DNA of 64,000 nucleotides. Origin: CATQGW01 sp965262235. GTDB taxonomy: Bacteria; Chloroflexota; Dehalococcoidia; Bin125. Each line of letters starts with the position of its first letter. Positions within the stretch are counted from its first letter, which is position 1. The stretch is from contig OZ253504.1 in the NCBI GenBank assembly GCA_965262235.1, positions 2,480,001 to 2,544,000 of the forward strand. The letters run 5' to 3'. The notes beneath the pieces were generated by a model, which saw only the letters and a program-made list of their open reading frames with translations, searched no databases and was not told the DNA's origin. The translations under genes were made by a program, and so were the position numbers. Below are positions 56,305 to 64,000 of the stretch, piece by piece.

Positions 56305-57006
56305 ATGGTCACCACCTCCGACAAGCCAACCGCCACACCGGCCGCCCCACCAGCCGCCAATCAGGGCGAACCGCTGATCAACCCGTTCGATCCGCTGGTG
56401 CTGAGACTCCCGAACGAATGGCGCTACAGCGACAGCGCCTTCGACCAGCTCTGCTGGTCGAACGAGGGGTTGCAGTTCGAGTACCTCGCGGAAGGAGCGT
56501 TGATCATCACTCCCCCACCGAGCGGCCGCGGCCCCGGGATCGGCCCGTGGATCATTCACCAAGTCTGGCTCTGGATCAGCGCCGGCGGCGGCGGCATCGT
56601 GCTGGACGCCAGCGGCGGATACTCCATGCTGCCGCTGGCCGGCGAGCAGGCGCGGAAGGGTGATCGGGACGTGCGGATGCCGGATGTCTCCTGGTTCTCA
56701 CAGGAGCAGCACGACGCAATGACCGACGAACAGATCGATCGCGGGCTGCCCGACTTTTGCCCACCGTTTGTCGTCGAGATTATTTCGCCCAGCCAGACAG
56801 TCGCGTCGCAGCAGCGCAAGATGCGCGAATGGCTCGCCTACGGGGCCCAGCTCGGCTGGCTGATCGACCTGCTCAACCCCACGGTCTGGGTCTACCGCGC
56901 CGGCCAGAGCGAACCCGAAGAGCTCAGGCAACCCGCCACGCTCTCCGGCGAAGACATCCTGCCCGGCTTCACGCTCGACTGCGCCCCTGTCTGGTCCCGC
57001 CGTTAG
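56305..57006 (+). CDS. Uma2-family (DUF820) putative endonuclease
   Basis: 233 residues. The PD-(D/E)XK-like fold of the family is visible: MPDVSWFS, CPPFVVEIISPSQTV (acidic active-site strand) and KMREWLAYGAQLGWLIDLLN. A -10-like TATGAT lies 31 bases upstream and CGGAGCC 7 bases before the ATG. Uma2 genes occur in many copies in Chloroflexota and cyanobacteria; function is unknown and they may be selfish. The next 450 bp are the nested repeat elements. Confidence 0.85.
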   Translation: MVTTSDKPTATPAAPPAANQGEPLINPFDPLVLRLPNEWRYSDSAFDQLCWSNEGLQFEYLAEGALIITPPPSGRGPGIGPWIIHQVWLWISAGGGGIVLDASGGYSMLPLAGEQARKGDRDVRMPDVSWFSQEQHDAMTDEQIDRGLPDFCPPFVVEIISPSQTVASQQRKMREWLAYGAQLGWLIDLLNPTVWVYRAGQSEPEELRQPATLSGEDILPGFTLDCAPVWSRR

Positions 57007-57081
57007 GAACGCTCTGAACAAGTCGGATCCCCCCTGACGACCCGATGTGTTCAGGGGCATCCGATCCCTTCCCCATGTCGC

Positions 57082-57536
57082 CCCCCGCTGACCACATTGA
57101 GTGGTCAGCGGAATCGGGATCCGGATCGGATTCCGTTGAGCACTCAATGTGCTCAACGGGGGAGAGATGCCGCAGCCTGCCCCTGCGCAGGCAGGGGGCA
57201 GAGGGGGAGTGCGTCGCGGTCAGCCGGCGTTACCGTGCGCGGCTTGGCGTCTAATCAGCCTTCCGCCCTCCCCCTCAGTCGCTGCGCGACGGCTCCCCCT
57301 CGGGAGACCTGCGCGTAAGTCCCCCTGCTCCGACCTTCCCTGCCGGTGGCGGTGTCACGAAGTGACGGTGGGGAGCTTCCGCTATCTGGTGAGGGCGCGC
57401 CCGGAGCCCCCCTCTGCCTGCGGCATCTCCCCCCGCTCCGCGGGGGGAGAGGGGAAATGGAGATTACGCGCAGGTCTCCTCGGGGGGAGCGATTGAGAGC
57501 GGGATTCCGCTGACCACTCAATGTGGTCAGCGGGGG
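57082..57536. mobile_element. Larger inverted-repeat element hosting a MITE
   Basis: A perfect 34-bp inverted repeat, CCCCCGCTGACCACATTGAG... at 57082-57115 and its complement at 57503-57536, bounds 455 bp. Each arm is itself a hairpin (CTGACCAC/GTGGTCAG). Inside are a related GTTGAGCAC/GTGCTCAAC hairpin near 57137-57158 and the complete MITE copy at 57305. Without the MITE and its duplication the element would be about 275 bp. No coding capacity, so it is non-autonomous. Confidence 0.75.
57305..57477. mobile_element. MITE copy 4 (173 bp), nested
   Basis: AGACCTGCGCGTAA at the left and TTACGCGCAGGTCT at the right, flanked by the 7-bp duplication CCTCGGG (57298-57304 and 57478-57484). It lies inside the larger inverted-repeat element. 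Confidence 0.93.
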
Positions 57537-57570
57537 AGGGGGAGTTATTCAGAGTTTTCCCAAGGTCGGG

Positions 57571-57576
57571 TAGGCT
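57571..57576 (+). promoter_or_regulatory. -10-like TAGGCT close to the LLM start
   Basis: TAGGCT ends 12 bases before the ATG at 57589, so transcription would start about 5 bases before the start codon, giving a nearly leaderless message. The same hexamer type (TATGCT) stands even closer before both PaREP1 genes. Confidence 0.4.
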
Positions 57577-57588
57577 GACGCGGAGCCC

Positions 57589-58602
57589 ATGACCACCCCC
57601 TTCCGCTACGGCGTGCTTCAGTTCTTCTCGTGGCCGGGTCGACGCGTGCCGCTGGCGACCGTCTACGAACGGGCGCTCAACCGCATCGACATCATGGATG
57701 AGACGGGCTACGACTGCGTGTGGCTCGCCGAGCACCACTTCAACGACTACAGCGTGTGCCCCTCGGTCCACCTGATGGGCATGCACGTCGCGGGCCGCAC
57801 CAAGAACATCCGGATCGGTACCGCGGTCACCCTGGCGTCGTTCTACCACCCCCTGCGGATCGCCGAGGAGGTCGCGCTGCTCGATGTGCTCTCCGGCGGC
57901 CGCGTCAACTGGGGCGCCGGCCGCGGCTTCGACCAGACCGAGTTCCGCGCGTTCAACGTGCCCATCGAGGAGTCGTACCCGCGCTTCCGCGAGAGCGTCC
58001 AGATCGTGCTCGAAGCCTGGCGCAACGAGCGGATCACCTGGCACGGCGACTACTACGACTTTGACGAGATCGAGGTCCTGCCGAAACCGCATCAGCAGCC
58101 CACGCCGCCCTTCTGGGTCGCCGCCGGCTCGCCCGACGCGTTCGACTGGGCCGCCGAGCAGGGCTACTCGATCCTCATGGGTCCTCACGCGCAGCACCGC
58201 GAAGTCGCCGAGCAGCGCGAGGGATACCTGCGCCAGCTCGAGCGCCACGGCCACTCAATCGAGGGCCGCACGCTGCCGCTGGCCCGGCTGATCGCCGTCG
58301 CCGAGACTGACGCGGAGGCCGAAGGGATCGCCCGTCGCGGTGCGCAGTGGACCGTCGGCTCCTACGGCAGCGGGAGCAAGGCGGGCGCGGAACGGGCCGC
58401 CAAGGCCCCACCACGCGATCCCGATCAGGACCCGGTCGAGCGCTACCTCAACAACGTCGTGATCCACGGCTCGGCGAGCAAGGTCGCAGACACGATCAAC
58501 GAGCTGCGCGAGACGATCTCGCTCGACTATCTGATCGCCGCGCCGTTCTCGCACGACTCCTTCGTCCGTTTCACCAACGATGTGCTGCCCAGAATCCGCT
58601 AG
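57589..58602 (+). CDS. LLM-class flavin-dependent oxidoreductase
   Basis: 337 residues, a luciferase-like monooxygenase fold. Typical segments: YDCVWLAEHHFNDYSVCPSV, NIRIGTAVTLASFYHPLRIA, LSGGRVNWGAGRGFDQTEF and PPFWVAAGSPDAFDWAAEQG. Cofactor (FMN or F420) and substrate cannot be fixed from sequence; it probably needs a flavin reductase in trans. It is followed by an enoyl-CoA hydratase 26 bp downstream, so both are likely in one transcript with a catabolic role. Confidence 0.9.
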   Translation: MTTPFRYGVLQFFSWPGRRVPLATVYERALNRIDIMDETGYDCVWLAEHHFNDYSVCPSVHLMGMHVAGRTKNIRIGTAVTLASFYHPLRIAEEVALLDVLSGGRVNWGAGRGFDQTEFRAFNVPIEESYPRFRESVQIVLEAWRNERITWHGDYYDFDEIEVLPKPHQQPTPPFWVAAGSPDAFDWAAEQGYSILMGPHAQHREVAEQREGYLRQLERHGHSIEGRTLPLARLIAVAETDAEAEGIARRGAQWTVGSYGSGSKAGAERAAKAPPRDPDQDPVERYLNNVVIHGSASKVADTINELRETISLDYLIAAPFSHDSFVRFTNDVLPRIR

Positions 58603-58628
58603 CGACCAGACCCACAGGGAGGCGCCGC

Positions 58629-59483
58629 ATGGCCTACGAATCCATCACCGTCGAGCGCAAGGGCAAGCACGGCGGCATCGTCTGGCTTGAGTTGAACCGC
58701 CCCGAGAAGCTCAACGCGCTCACCTTTCCGCTGCTGGCTGAGATGTACGACGTGTTGACCCGGCTGCGCATGGACCGCACGGCCCGCGTGCTCGTGATCA
58801 CCGGCAAAGGCCGCGGCTTCTGCGCCGGCATGGACGTCAGCGGCGCCGGCCGCGGCCTGAGCGACTTCTGGGCCGAGAACTCCGATCCCTTCGATGACCA
58901 CCCCGCGCCCGAGGGCCAGGTCGACCTCGAGGGCGACCGGCTCAACTTCCGCTTTGAAACCAGGACCTACAGCGAGCTGCGCCGGCTCGACATCCCCGTG
59001 ATCGCCGGGATCAACGGCCCCTGCGTCGGCGCCGGCTTCGACATGGCCTGCCTCGCCGACCTCGCCGTCGCGTCGACCAGCGCCCGCTACCAGGTCGCCT
59101 ACGTCAAGCGCGGCCTCTACGCCGACCTCGGCGGGTTCTGGGCGATCCCCAAGATCATCGGCTGGCGCAAGGCGATGGAGATGATGTTCACCGGCCGCTT
59201 CATGAGCGCCGAAGAGGGCCACGAGGCCGGCGTCAGCAACTACCTCGTCCCGCCCGAAGACTTCCAGCAGAGGCTGCTCGAGTTCGCCGAAGAGGTCGAG
59301 GCCGGCCCGCCGATCGGCCAGAAGGTGGGCAAGCTGATGGCCTATCGCACCGCCAACCTCGACTACGAAAGCGCGCTCGAAATCTCCGGCGCCGTGCTCC
59401 CGCTGGTCCAGGAGTCGTTCGACCGGATCGAGGGTGGGCAGAGCTTCCGCGAGCGCCGAGACGCGAACTTCAGCGGCTTCTAG
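58629..59483 (+). CDS. Enoyl-CoA hydratase/isomerase family protein
   Basis: 284 residues from the ATG at 58629, with GGGAGG before it. Crotonase-fold motifs: LNRPEKLNALTFPLLAEM, ITGKGRGFCAGMDVSG (oxyanion hole) and PVIAGINGPCVGAGFDMACL. The usual first catalytic Glu of hydratases is not clearly at its place after the second oxyanion strand (KRGLYADLGGFWAIPKIIG has Asp), so isomerase, hydrolase or other crotonase chemistry is possible. Context with LLM and acyl-CoA dehydrogenase genes suggests a beta-oxidation-like pathway. Confidence 0.9.
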   Translation: MAYESITVERKGKHGGIVWLELNRPEKLNALTFPLLAEMYDVLTRLRMDRTARVLVITGKGRGFCAGMDVSGAGRGLSDFWAENSDPFDDHPAPEGQVDLEGDRLNFRFETRTYSELRRLDIPVIAGINGPCVGAGFDMACLADLAVASTSARYQVAYVKRGLYADLGGFWAIPKIIGWRKAMEMMFTGRFMSAEEGHEAGVSNYLVPPEDFQQRLLEFAEEVEAGPPIGQKVGKLMAYRTANLDYESALEISGAVLPLVQESFDRIEGGQSFRERRDANFSGF

Positions 59484-59527
59484 GCGCGCGACAGGCGAGC
59501 GATCGATGGGATCGGAGTCCAGCTCAG

Positions 59528-59734
59528 ATGTGTAGAAGCATCAAGCGTCTGCGGACCCGCGATGGCGAGCGTCCGCCGCAGGAGGTCGAGGAAGCCGCGC
59601 TCCAGTTCGTGCGCAAGATCAGCGGCATGCGTAAGCCCTCGCAGCGCAACGCGGAGGCCTTCGAAGCCGCCGTCAACGAAATCGCCGCCGCCAGCGAGCG
59701 CCTGCTGGAGCGTCTGCCCCCGCTGCAGCGCTGA
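59528..59734 (+). CDS. DUF2277 family protein
   Basis: 68 residues, MCRSIKRLRT start and EEAALQFVRKISGMRKPSQR core match DUF2277 well. The family's function is unknown; it often stands alone among metabolic genes. A Cys at position 3 is conserved. It is 44 bp after the crotonase stop. Confidence 0.85.
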   Translation: MCRSIKRLRTRDGERPPQEVEEAALQFVRKISGMRKPSQRNAEAFEAAVNEIAAASERLLERLPPLQR

Positions 59735-59754
59735 CTCCTGCGGTCCCCCCGCAT

Positions 59755-59908
59755 TGCGGGTGGCTGTCTGCGGTCGTGCGGGGGAGCCCCCCTCTGTCAC
59801 TTCGTGACATCTCCCCCCGCCAAGCCGGGGGGAGAGGGGGCAAGCGCGGAGAGCGGGGATAAGCGGGGAGGGGGGAGCGAGGATCTGGGATTTGCGCGAC
59901 GGTCTCCA
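59755..59908. repeat. Diverged MITE-like palindromic repeat
   Basis: Contains CCCCCCTCTGTCACTTCGTGAC and CATCTCCCCCC(G), similar to the interior of the MITE copies, and ends TTTGCGCGACGGTCTCC, close to the MITE right end. The left end is not recognisable. It is an old or different relative located between DUF2277 and the acyl-CoA dehydrogenase. Confidence 0.55.
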
Positions 59909-59977
59909 GAGGGGAGCTTGGAACACGCAGCCACGTATGCTGCCCGCAACGCAGCAGACCCCAGCGCGGAGCCAGAC

Positions 59978-61144
59978 ATGACCGACTTCTCACTGACCGA
60001 AGCCGACCGCCTTGTGCAGCGCACCGCGCACGCATTCTCCGCCAACGAGGTCCGACCCGTCGCTCAGGAATACGACGAGCGCAACGAATTCGCCTGGGAT
60101 GTCGCGGCCAAAGCTGCTGAGATCGGCCTCACCGGCGTCCCGCTCGGCGGGCAGGCCGCGGAGCCTGGGATTACGGCGATGATCACGGCTGAGGAGCTGT
60201 CGTGGGGCTGCGCGGGGATCGCCCTCGGCACCCAGGTCAGCGGCCTCGCCGCCACCGCCATCTCGGTGATCGGGACCGCGGAGCAGTGCGATCAGTTCCT
60301 GCCGATGTGCACCAGCGAAGACGGCCAGCTGCGCCTCGGCGCGCTCGCCCTGACCGAGCCCGACGCCGGCTCCGACGCCGGCACCCTGCAGACCCGCGCG
60401 ACCCGCGACGGCGACGAGTACGTGATCAACGGGACGAAGCGCTTCATCACCGGCGGCGGCATCACCGACCTGACCGTGGTGTTCGCCCGCGAAGGCAGTG
60501 GCAGCGGCTGGCGCGACGTTTCCGCCTTCGTCGTCCCCAACGACAGTCCCGGCTTCTCCCAAATCAAGGTCTGGGACAAGATGGGCATCCGCGCCAGCCA
60601 CACCGCCGATCTCGCCTTCGACGAGGTCCGGATCCCCGCCGACCACCGCCTCGGCATTCCCGACCCCGACTTCCGCAGCGGCGGCCGCGGGGCGCTCGGC
60701 ACGCTGGCCGCGACCCGCCCCTGGATCGGCGCCTTCGCCGTCGGCCTGGCTCGCGCCGCCTTCGAGTACTCCGCCGACTACGCCCGCGAGCGCAAGACCT
60801 TCAATCGCCCGCTGATCGAGCACCAGGGCGTCGGCTTCATGCTGGCCGACATGGACATCGCGATCGACGCCGCCCGTCTGCTGACCTGGCGCGCCGGCGA
60901 GATGGCCGCGTCGGGCGAGCCATTCCTGCTGGAGGAAGCCAGCAAGGCCAAGACCTTCGCCTCCGACATGGCGATGAAGGTCACCACCGACGCCGTCCAG
61001 GTCTGCGGCGGCGTCGGCTTCATGCGCGAAGCCCCGCTGGAGAAGTGGATGCGCGACGCGAAGATTTTCCAGATCTTCGAGGGCGCAAATCAGATTCAGC
61101 GGATGGTGATTGCGCGGAATATCCAGGAGCGCTTCTTCATCTAG
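59978..61144 (+). CDS. Acyl-CoA dehydrogenase
   Basis: 388 residues from the ATG at 59978. FAD-binding and signature motifs are present: ALTEPDAGSDAGTLQTRATR, NGTKRFITGGGITDLTVVF, YARERKTFNRPLIEHQGVGF and DAVQVCGGVGFMREAPLEKW; the catalytic Glu is in QIFEGANQIQRMV. It oxidises acyl-CoA to enoyl-CoA and passes electrons to ETF; chain length is unknown. It fits with the crotonase gene upstream. A TATGCT hexamer at 59936 may be its -10 box. Confidence 0.93.
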   Translation: MTDFSLTEADRLVQRTAHAFSANEVRPVAQEYDERNEFAWDVAAKAAEIGLTGVPLGGQAAEPGITAMITAEELSWGCAGIALGTQVSGLAATAISVIGTAEQCDQFLPMCTSEDGQLRLGALALTEPDAGSDAGTLQTRATRDGDEYVINGTKRFITGGGITDLTVVFAREGSGSGWRDVSAFVVPNDSPGFSQIKVWDKMGIRASHTADLAFDEVRIPADHRLGIPDPDFRSGGRGALGTLAATRPWIGAFAVGLARAAFEYSADYARERKTFNRPLIEHQGVGFMLADMDIAIDAARLLTWRAGEMAASGEPFLLEEASKAKTFASDMAMKVTTDAVQVCGGVGFMREAPLEKWMRDAKIFQIFEGANQIQRMVIARNIQERFFI

Positions 61145-61240
61145 GGCACGCTCGGGTCACGCCGCAGCCCAGTCGCGATCCCCGCACCGAGTCGACAACC
61201 TACTCGGCAGGCTGTCTGCGTCGCGGGTATGCTGGGCGGC

Positions 61241-61600
61241 ATGACAACCGCCAGGACGGGTCACTACAACGATCTGAGCGCGGAGTATCTGCGCAAGGCG
61301 CGGGCACATCTGGCCGAGGGCGATCTGACGCAGGCATCGGAGAAGGGCTGGGGCGCGGCGGCGGTAGCGGTCAAGGCGATTGCCGAGGCGCGAGAGCTGG
61401 ATCACACCGGGCATCGCGAGTTGTGGCAGGTGGTGCGGCTACTGGTCCGTGAGACCGGAGACAGCGACTTGCGTCTCCACTTTGCACTCGCTGGGTCCCT
61501 GAACACCAATTCCTACGAGGCCTGGCTGGAGCGAGACGAGATCGAGGACTACCTCGGCCACGTTGAGCGACTGGTCAGCAAGCTGGACGCTCTGGTTTAG
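61241..61600 (+). CDS. PaREP1-family protein, copy 1
   Basis: 119 residues beginning MTTARTGHYNDLSAEYLRKA. The AHLAEGDLTQASEKGWGAAA core and HVERLVSKL end are those of the PaREP1 (HEPN-like helical) family, first noted as repeats in Pyrobaculum. Function is unknown. TATGCT stands 7 bases before the ATG, which would give a leaderless message; an in-frame ATG at 61229 inside that hexamer is less likely the start. Confidence 0.8.
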   Translation: MTTARTGHYNDLSAEYLRKARAHLAEGDLTQASEKGWGAAAVAVKAIAEARELDHTGHRELWQVVRLLVRETGDSDLRLHFALAGSLNTNSYEAWLERDEIEDYLGHVERLVSKLDALV

Positions 61601-61653
61601 CTCGCACACGTCCCTTTCTCCCCTATCGAGTCGGCGCGGGTATGCTGGGCGGC

Positions 61654-62013
61654 ATGACAACCGCCAGGACGGGTCACTACAGCGATTTGAGCGCCGAGTA
61701 CCTGCGCAAGGCGCGGGCGCATTTGGCTGAAGGCGATCTGACGCAGGCGGGGGAGAAGGGCTGGGGCGCGGCGGCGGTGGCGGTGAAGGCAGTGGCCGAG
61801 GCGCGGGGGCTGCGGCATGAGGGGCATCGGGAGCTGTGGCGAGCTTTGGAGCAGTTCGCCGACGAGACCGGCGAGAGGGAGCTTCGCGCGCAGTTCGGAC
61901 TCGCAGGGGCGTTGCATACCAACTTCTACGAGGCATGGCTCGGCGCGGAGACGGTTGAGGACTACCTCGGCCACGTTGAGCGGCTGGTGGGGAAGTTGGG
62001 CGGTCGGGCGTAA
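61654..62013 (+). CDS. PaREP1-family protein, copy 2
   Basis: 119 residues, closely similar to copy 1 (MTTARTGHYSDLSAEYLRKA; GDLTQAGEKGWGAAA), 53 bp after it. The same TATGCTGGGCGGC block precedes the ATG with the same spacing, so coding region and promoter were duplicated together. The C-terminal third differs more (EERELRAQFGLAG region) than the N-terminal third. Confidence 0.8.
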   Translation: MTTARTGHYSDLSAEYLRKARAHLAEGDLTQAGEKGWGAAAVAVKAVAEARGLRHEGHRELWRALEQFADETGERELRAQFGLAGALHTNFYEAWLGAETVEDYLGHVERLVGKLGGRA

Positions 62014-62033
62014 TCCGTCCGCCGATTCCGTCA

Positions 62034-62051
62034 TTCCCGCGCACGCGGGAA
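62034..62051. repeat. TTCCCGCG/CGCGGGAA hairpin
   Basis: TTCCCGCG, CA, CGCGGGAA: a compact palindrome 20 bp after the second PaREP1 stop. Similar hairpins are scattered in many bacterial genomes; here it could also serve as transcript end, although no T-run follows. Confidence 0.55.
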
Positions 62052-62229
62052 TCCCGCTCGGCCGAAAGACTGAACGCGCTATGGCATGATGACCGCGCAG
62101 ACCGAGCAAGGAACTTCGCGGCTAGCACAGGCCGAAAGACGACCTGAGGGGAACGGCAGGTCCGCAGTTGGAGAAACCGCGCCACAGCCAAATTGAGCCG
62201 CGTTAAGCGCTGCTTGCGAGGATGCTCGC

Positions 62230-62973
62230 TTACTTCACCAAGCGAGTACTCTCCGTCCGCCAAAATCCTGTTTGCATCTTCGCGAGGCTAACGTATCCCT
62301 CTGAAATGATGGGGGCGCCCCACGCAAGACTTTCGGAGACCTGCCAACGAATAACAGCCTTGTCTTCCTCAACTGACCCTAGGAAAACGCTTACTAGCCG
62401 CCCTTCCACCTCTGACGCAGGAACCATGTTGAGTGCAATCGGCAATTGCAATAAGGGATGATACTTGTACAGGAGCATCTCGATTGCAAACCGCATGATG
62501 CCCAACCACTTATCCATGTCAGATCTGTTCCGCTGTGTGACTGCCACGAAATACTTGTGTACAAAGTCCGCGATTTCATCAGTGTCGTCTTTGACGATCG
62601 CAAATGCTATTCGATTGTATGGACCACGGAGGAGCGGCACGCCTGGCATTCCGCCTGCGAGATGATTCAGAGCCTCAACGGCTAAGTCCGATGGTTGGCT
62701 CTTCAGATATCCAGCCGCGCCAGTGCCATTTGAGTTAAACATCTTGATTCGCTGCTGAATCCAAATCCTACGAATGAGCCGCCATGAGTGTTTCACATCA
62801 TTGCGAAATGTCAGTATGGTCGAGCGAATGTTACCGTAATTGGCCCAAAGGCTCAACCCAAGGGCAATAGCTGCAATAGCTATCGCAGGATCGATTCCAG
62901 AAGCGATCGGCGACCGAGGGATATCGCAACATATGAATTGGAGGGGCGTTTGAGCAAAGAGGGAGACTACCAC
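62230..62973 (-). CDS. Hypothetical membrane-anchored protein, AT-rich
   Basis: 247 residues. One transmembrane segment near the N-terminus (DPAIAIAAIALGLSLWANY, about residues 28-46) is followed by a soluble, helical domain with WLGIMRFAIEMLLYKYHPLL. Family unknown. The base composition is notably lower in GC than all neighbours, which points to recent acquisition. The 5' end lies only about 12 bp after the DNA-methylase remnant's 3' end, on the same strand. The true start may be downstream of 62973. Confidence 0.55.
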   Translation of the reverse strand: MVVSLFAQTPLQFICCDIPRSPIASGIDPAIAIAAIALGLSLWANYGNIRSTILTFRNDVKHSWRLIRRIWIQQRIKMFNSNGTGAAGYLKSQPSDLAVEALNHLAGGMPGVPLLRGPYNRIAFAIVKDDTDEIADFVHKYFVAVTQRNRSDMDKWLGIMRFAIEMLLYKYHPLLQLPIALNMVPASEVEGRLVSVFLGSVEEDKAVIRWQVSESLAWGAPIISEGYVSLAKMQTGFWRTESTRLVK

Positions 62974-62985
62974 GTGTTCATGCTG

Positions 62986-63445
62986 TCACCTTGCCATCCG
63001 ACCACGACGTTGATTCTCCGCTCGCAAACCGCCTCGTGTCAGCCTATTGGACTTGATCCGATCGCATGGACCACAGAGGAGCATTCTGTTCGGGATGTGG
63101 TTGAGGTCGCCCTCGGAGCGTGTCGTCTTGTGGTCCAGCTGGAGGTAGAGCGGGTCGTCGAACTCGCGGTCGCAGCCTGCGCAGGCCATCCCGTTCTCCT
63201 CGATCAGGATGTCGACGAGCTGCGCGCGGCTGAGCGTTGGGCCGGGCGCTTTGGTGATCCGCTTCTGCTTTATCCTCAAACCTGGCGCCCGCCGCGAGGC
63301 TGTCAGGCGTCGCGTGGAAGTCGCGGCCTTTGTTGAAGGGCGGGTCGGTGGCGATCAGATGCACCGTGCCGGAGTTCATGCCGCGCAGGAAGGGGAGGTT
63401 GTCGCCGTGGTAGAGGGTGCGGTTGGCGAAGTTCGGCGTGGCCAT
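62986..63445 (-). pseudogene. DNA methyltransferase-HNH protein with large internal deletion
   Basis: From the ATG at 63445 (GGGAG upstream): MATPNFANRTLYHGDN and LIATDPPFNKGRDFHATP, the N-terminus and DPPF motif of a beta-class site-specific adenine methylase. After FEDKA the frame changes, and the next frame gives the HNH-like part (CAGCDREFDDPLYLQLDHKT ... LLCGPCDRIKSNRL). Full-length relatives have several hundred residues between these parts, so the middle, including the SAM motif, is deleted. Confidence 0.72.
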
Positions 63446-63539
63446 GGTCAGACTCCCGCGCATATGTTCGCACGCTGACGGGCGGCTGGCAAGGCTGCGT
63501 GGGTGCGGGGCCCCCTCAGCCCCCTGCCTGGCCAGGAGC

Positions 63540-63995
63540 AAGCTGCTGTTTGGCAGCTCCCCCCTGGGGGGAGCAGTGGAGCGTGGGCGGTGGTGATCAG
63601 TTTGCGGGGATTTTTCGTTGTCGGCCGGATCTCGGGAGTTGTTTCTATCTGGTCGGGGGGCGTTGGGGTGATCGAATTCGTTTGGCGGGGTTCAGTGAGG
63701 TTCAGGCGCGGTGATCGGGGTCGGCTCGATCCGGCGGGTCTGACGAAGGCGTCGGGGCGGTTGCGCGTGATGCGCATGAGTGGAACTCCTGTGCTGAGGG
63801 GATCGTAGCAGGGTTCTGCGGTGTCGGGGATGTGCCGTCGGCCCTGGGCGCTATACATGCGCAGGTGCAGGCTGCTGTTTGGCAGCTCCCCCGCGGGGGG
63901 AGCGGGATGGCGGTGGGTGGCAAAAGCGGCGCCTCCCCCCTCTGCCTGCGGCATCTCCCCCCCCCTCAGGGGGGAGAGTGGGGAGGGTGGTGCGA
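63540..63995. repeat. Repeated GC-rich palindromes, no gene seen in 63446-64000
   Basis: GCTGCTGTTTGGCAGCTCCC followed by a C/G palindrome occurs at about 63544 and again near 63871, and the MITE-interior motif CCTCTGCCTGCGGCATCTCC recurs at 63938. These belong to the same group of short GC repeats as the MITE. The last 550 bp hold no supportable gene. Confidence 0.5.
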
Positions 63996-64000
63996 GAGTG

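Noticed and set aside
60202..61452. 416-codon open frame on the plus strand
   Set aside because: Arg/Pro/Gly-rich composition and overlap with the acyl-CoA dehydrogenase in another frame; a shadow of a high-GC gene.
63448..63954. 168-codon minus-strand frame near the window end
   Set aside because: Runs through GC palindromes and has Pro/Thr/Arg-rich low-complexity composition; no domain visible.

Overview
The window is high-GC DNA of a free-living or host-associated bacterium. I think a Chloroflexota of the SAR202/Dehalococcoidia type is most likely. That is inference from gene content (PaREP1 and Uma2 families, exported fibronectin-III and LRR proteins, a class of sortase, many LLM/CYP/acyl-CoA genes, short-leader promoters) and no 16S is present to confirm it. 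The window has two parts with different character: an accessory, heavily decayed stretch from 1 to about 47.5 kb, and an ordered, intact metabolic stretch from about 47.5 to 62 kb, with another small decayed patch at the end.

1-8.2 kb is a restriction/defence locus: a type IIG-like Eco57I-family methylase (5' end outside the window), a translationally coupled membrane coiled-coil protein, an AF2212-type antitoxin with a PIN toxin, and a 1162-residue PLD-nuclease/SNF2-helicase fusion. An IS5-family element (8.24-9.68 kb), itself broken by a MITE, sits exactly at the helicase stop codon and truncates the next defence gene, a PD-(D/E)XK-NTPase. 10.7-17.4 kb and 21.9-31 kb hold remnants of an integrative/conjugative element: small HTH proteins, replication-relaxation protein, VirD4/TraD-like and VirB4-like ATPases, a CHC2-Rad52-Cas4-like fusion, SSB and an SNF2 helicase, most carrying frameshifts or in-frame stops. 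Between them lie an intact SDR dehydrogenase, a cytochrome P450 and a truncated STAS protein.

25-39 kb is rich in surface or exported proteins: a signal-peptide protein with two HEYxH metalloprotease-like halves beside its decayed tandem copy, a very large broken fibronectin-III/Ig-like protein, a membrane protein with a chimeric partial copy, and an LRR/putative-Ig protein. An intact OLD-family ATPase-nuclease (39.2-41.7 kb) has its downstream partner gene cut off by an LRR fragment. A complete N,N-dimethylformamidase-like pair (42.3-44.9 kb), a HEPN/zinc-ribbon protein and a serine-recombinase fragment lead to tRNA-Ala(GGC) at 47.5 kb, the probable integration site and edge of the island.

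From 47.8 kb the genes are intact and ordered: sortase, ADP-ribosylglycohydrolase, NAD-type formate dehydrogenase (alpha, and fused beta/gamma) with a DUF3800 gene between the subunits, agmatinase-like ureohydrolase, Uma2 endonuclease-like protein, LLM flavin oxidoreductase, enoyl-CoA hydratase, DUF2277, acyl-CoA dehydrogenase and two tandem PaREP1 genes. These suggest C1 (formate) oxidation to NADH, amine/guanidine hydrolysis and acyl-CoA catabolism.

A 173-174 bp MITE with 14-bp terminal inverted repeats and 7-8 bp target duplications is present in three full copies and one truncated copy; it has split two genes, and in a third place it is nested inside a larger inverted-repeat element. No autonomous partner is in the window.
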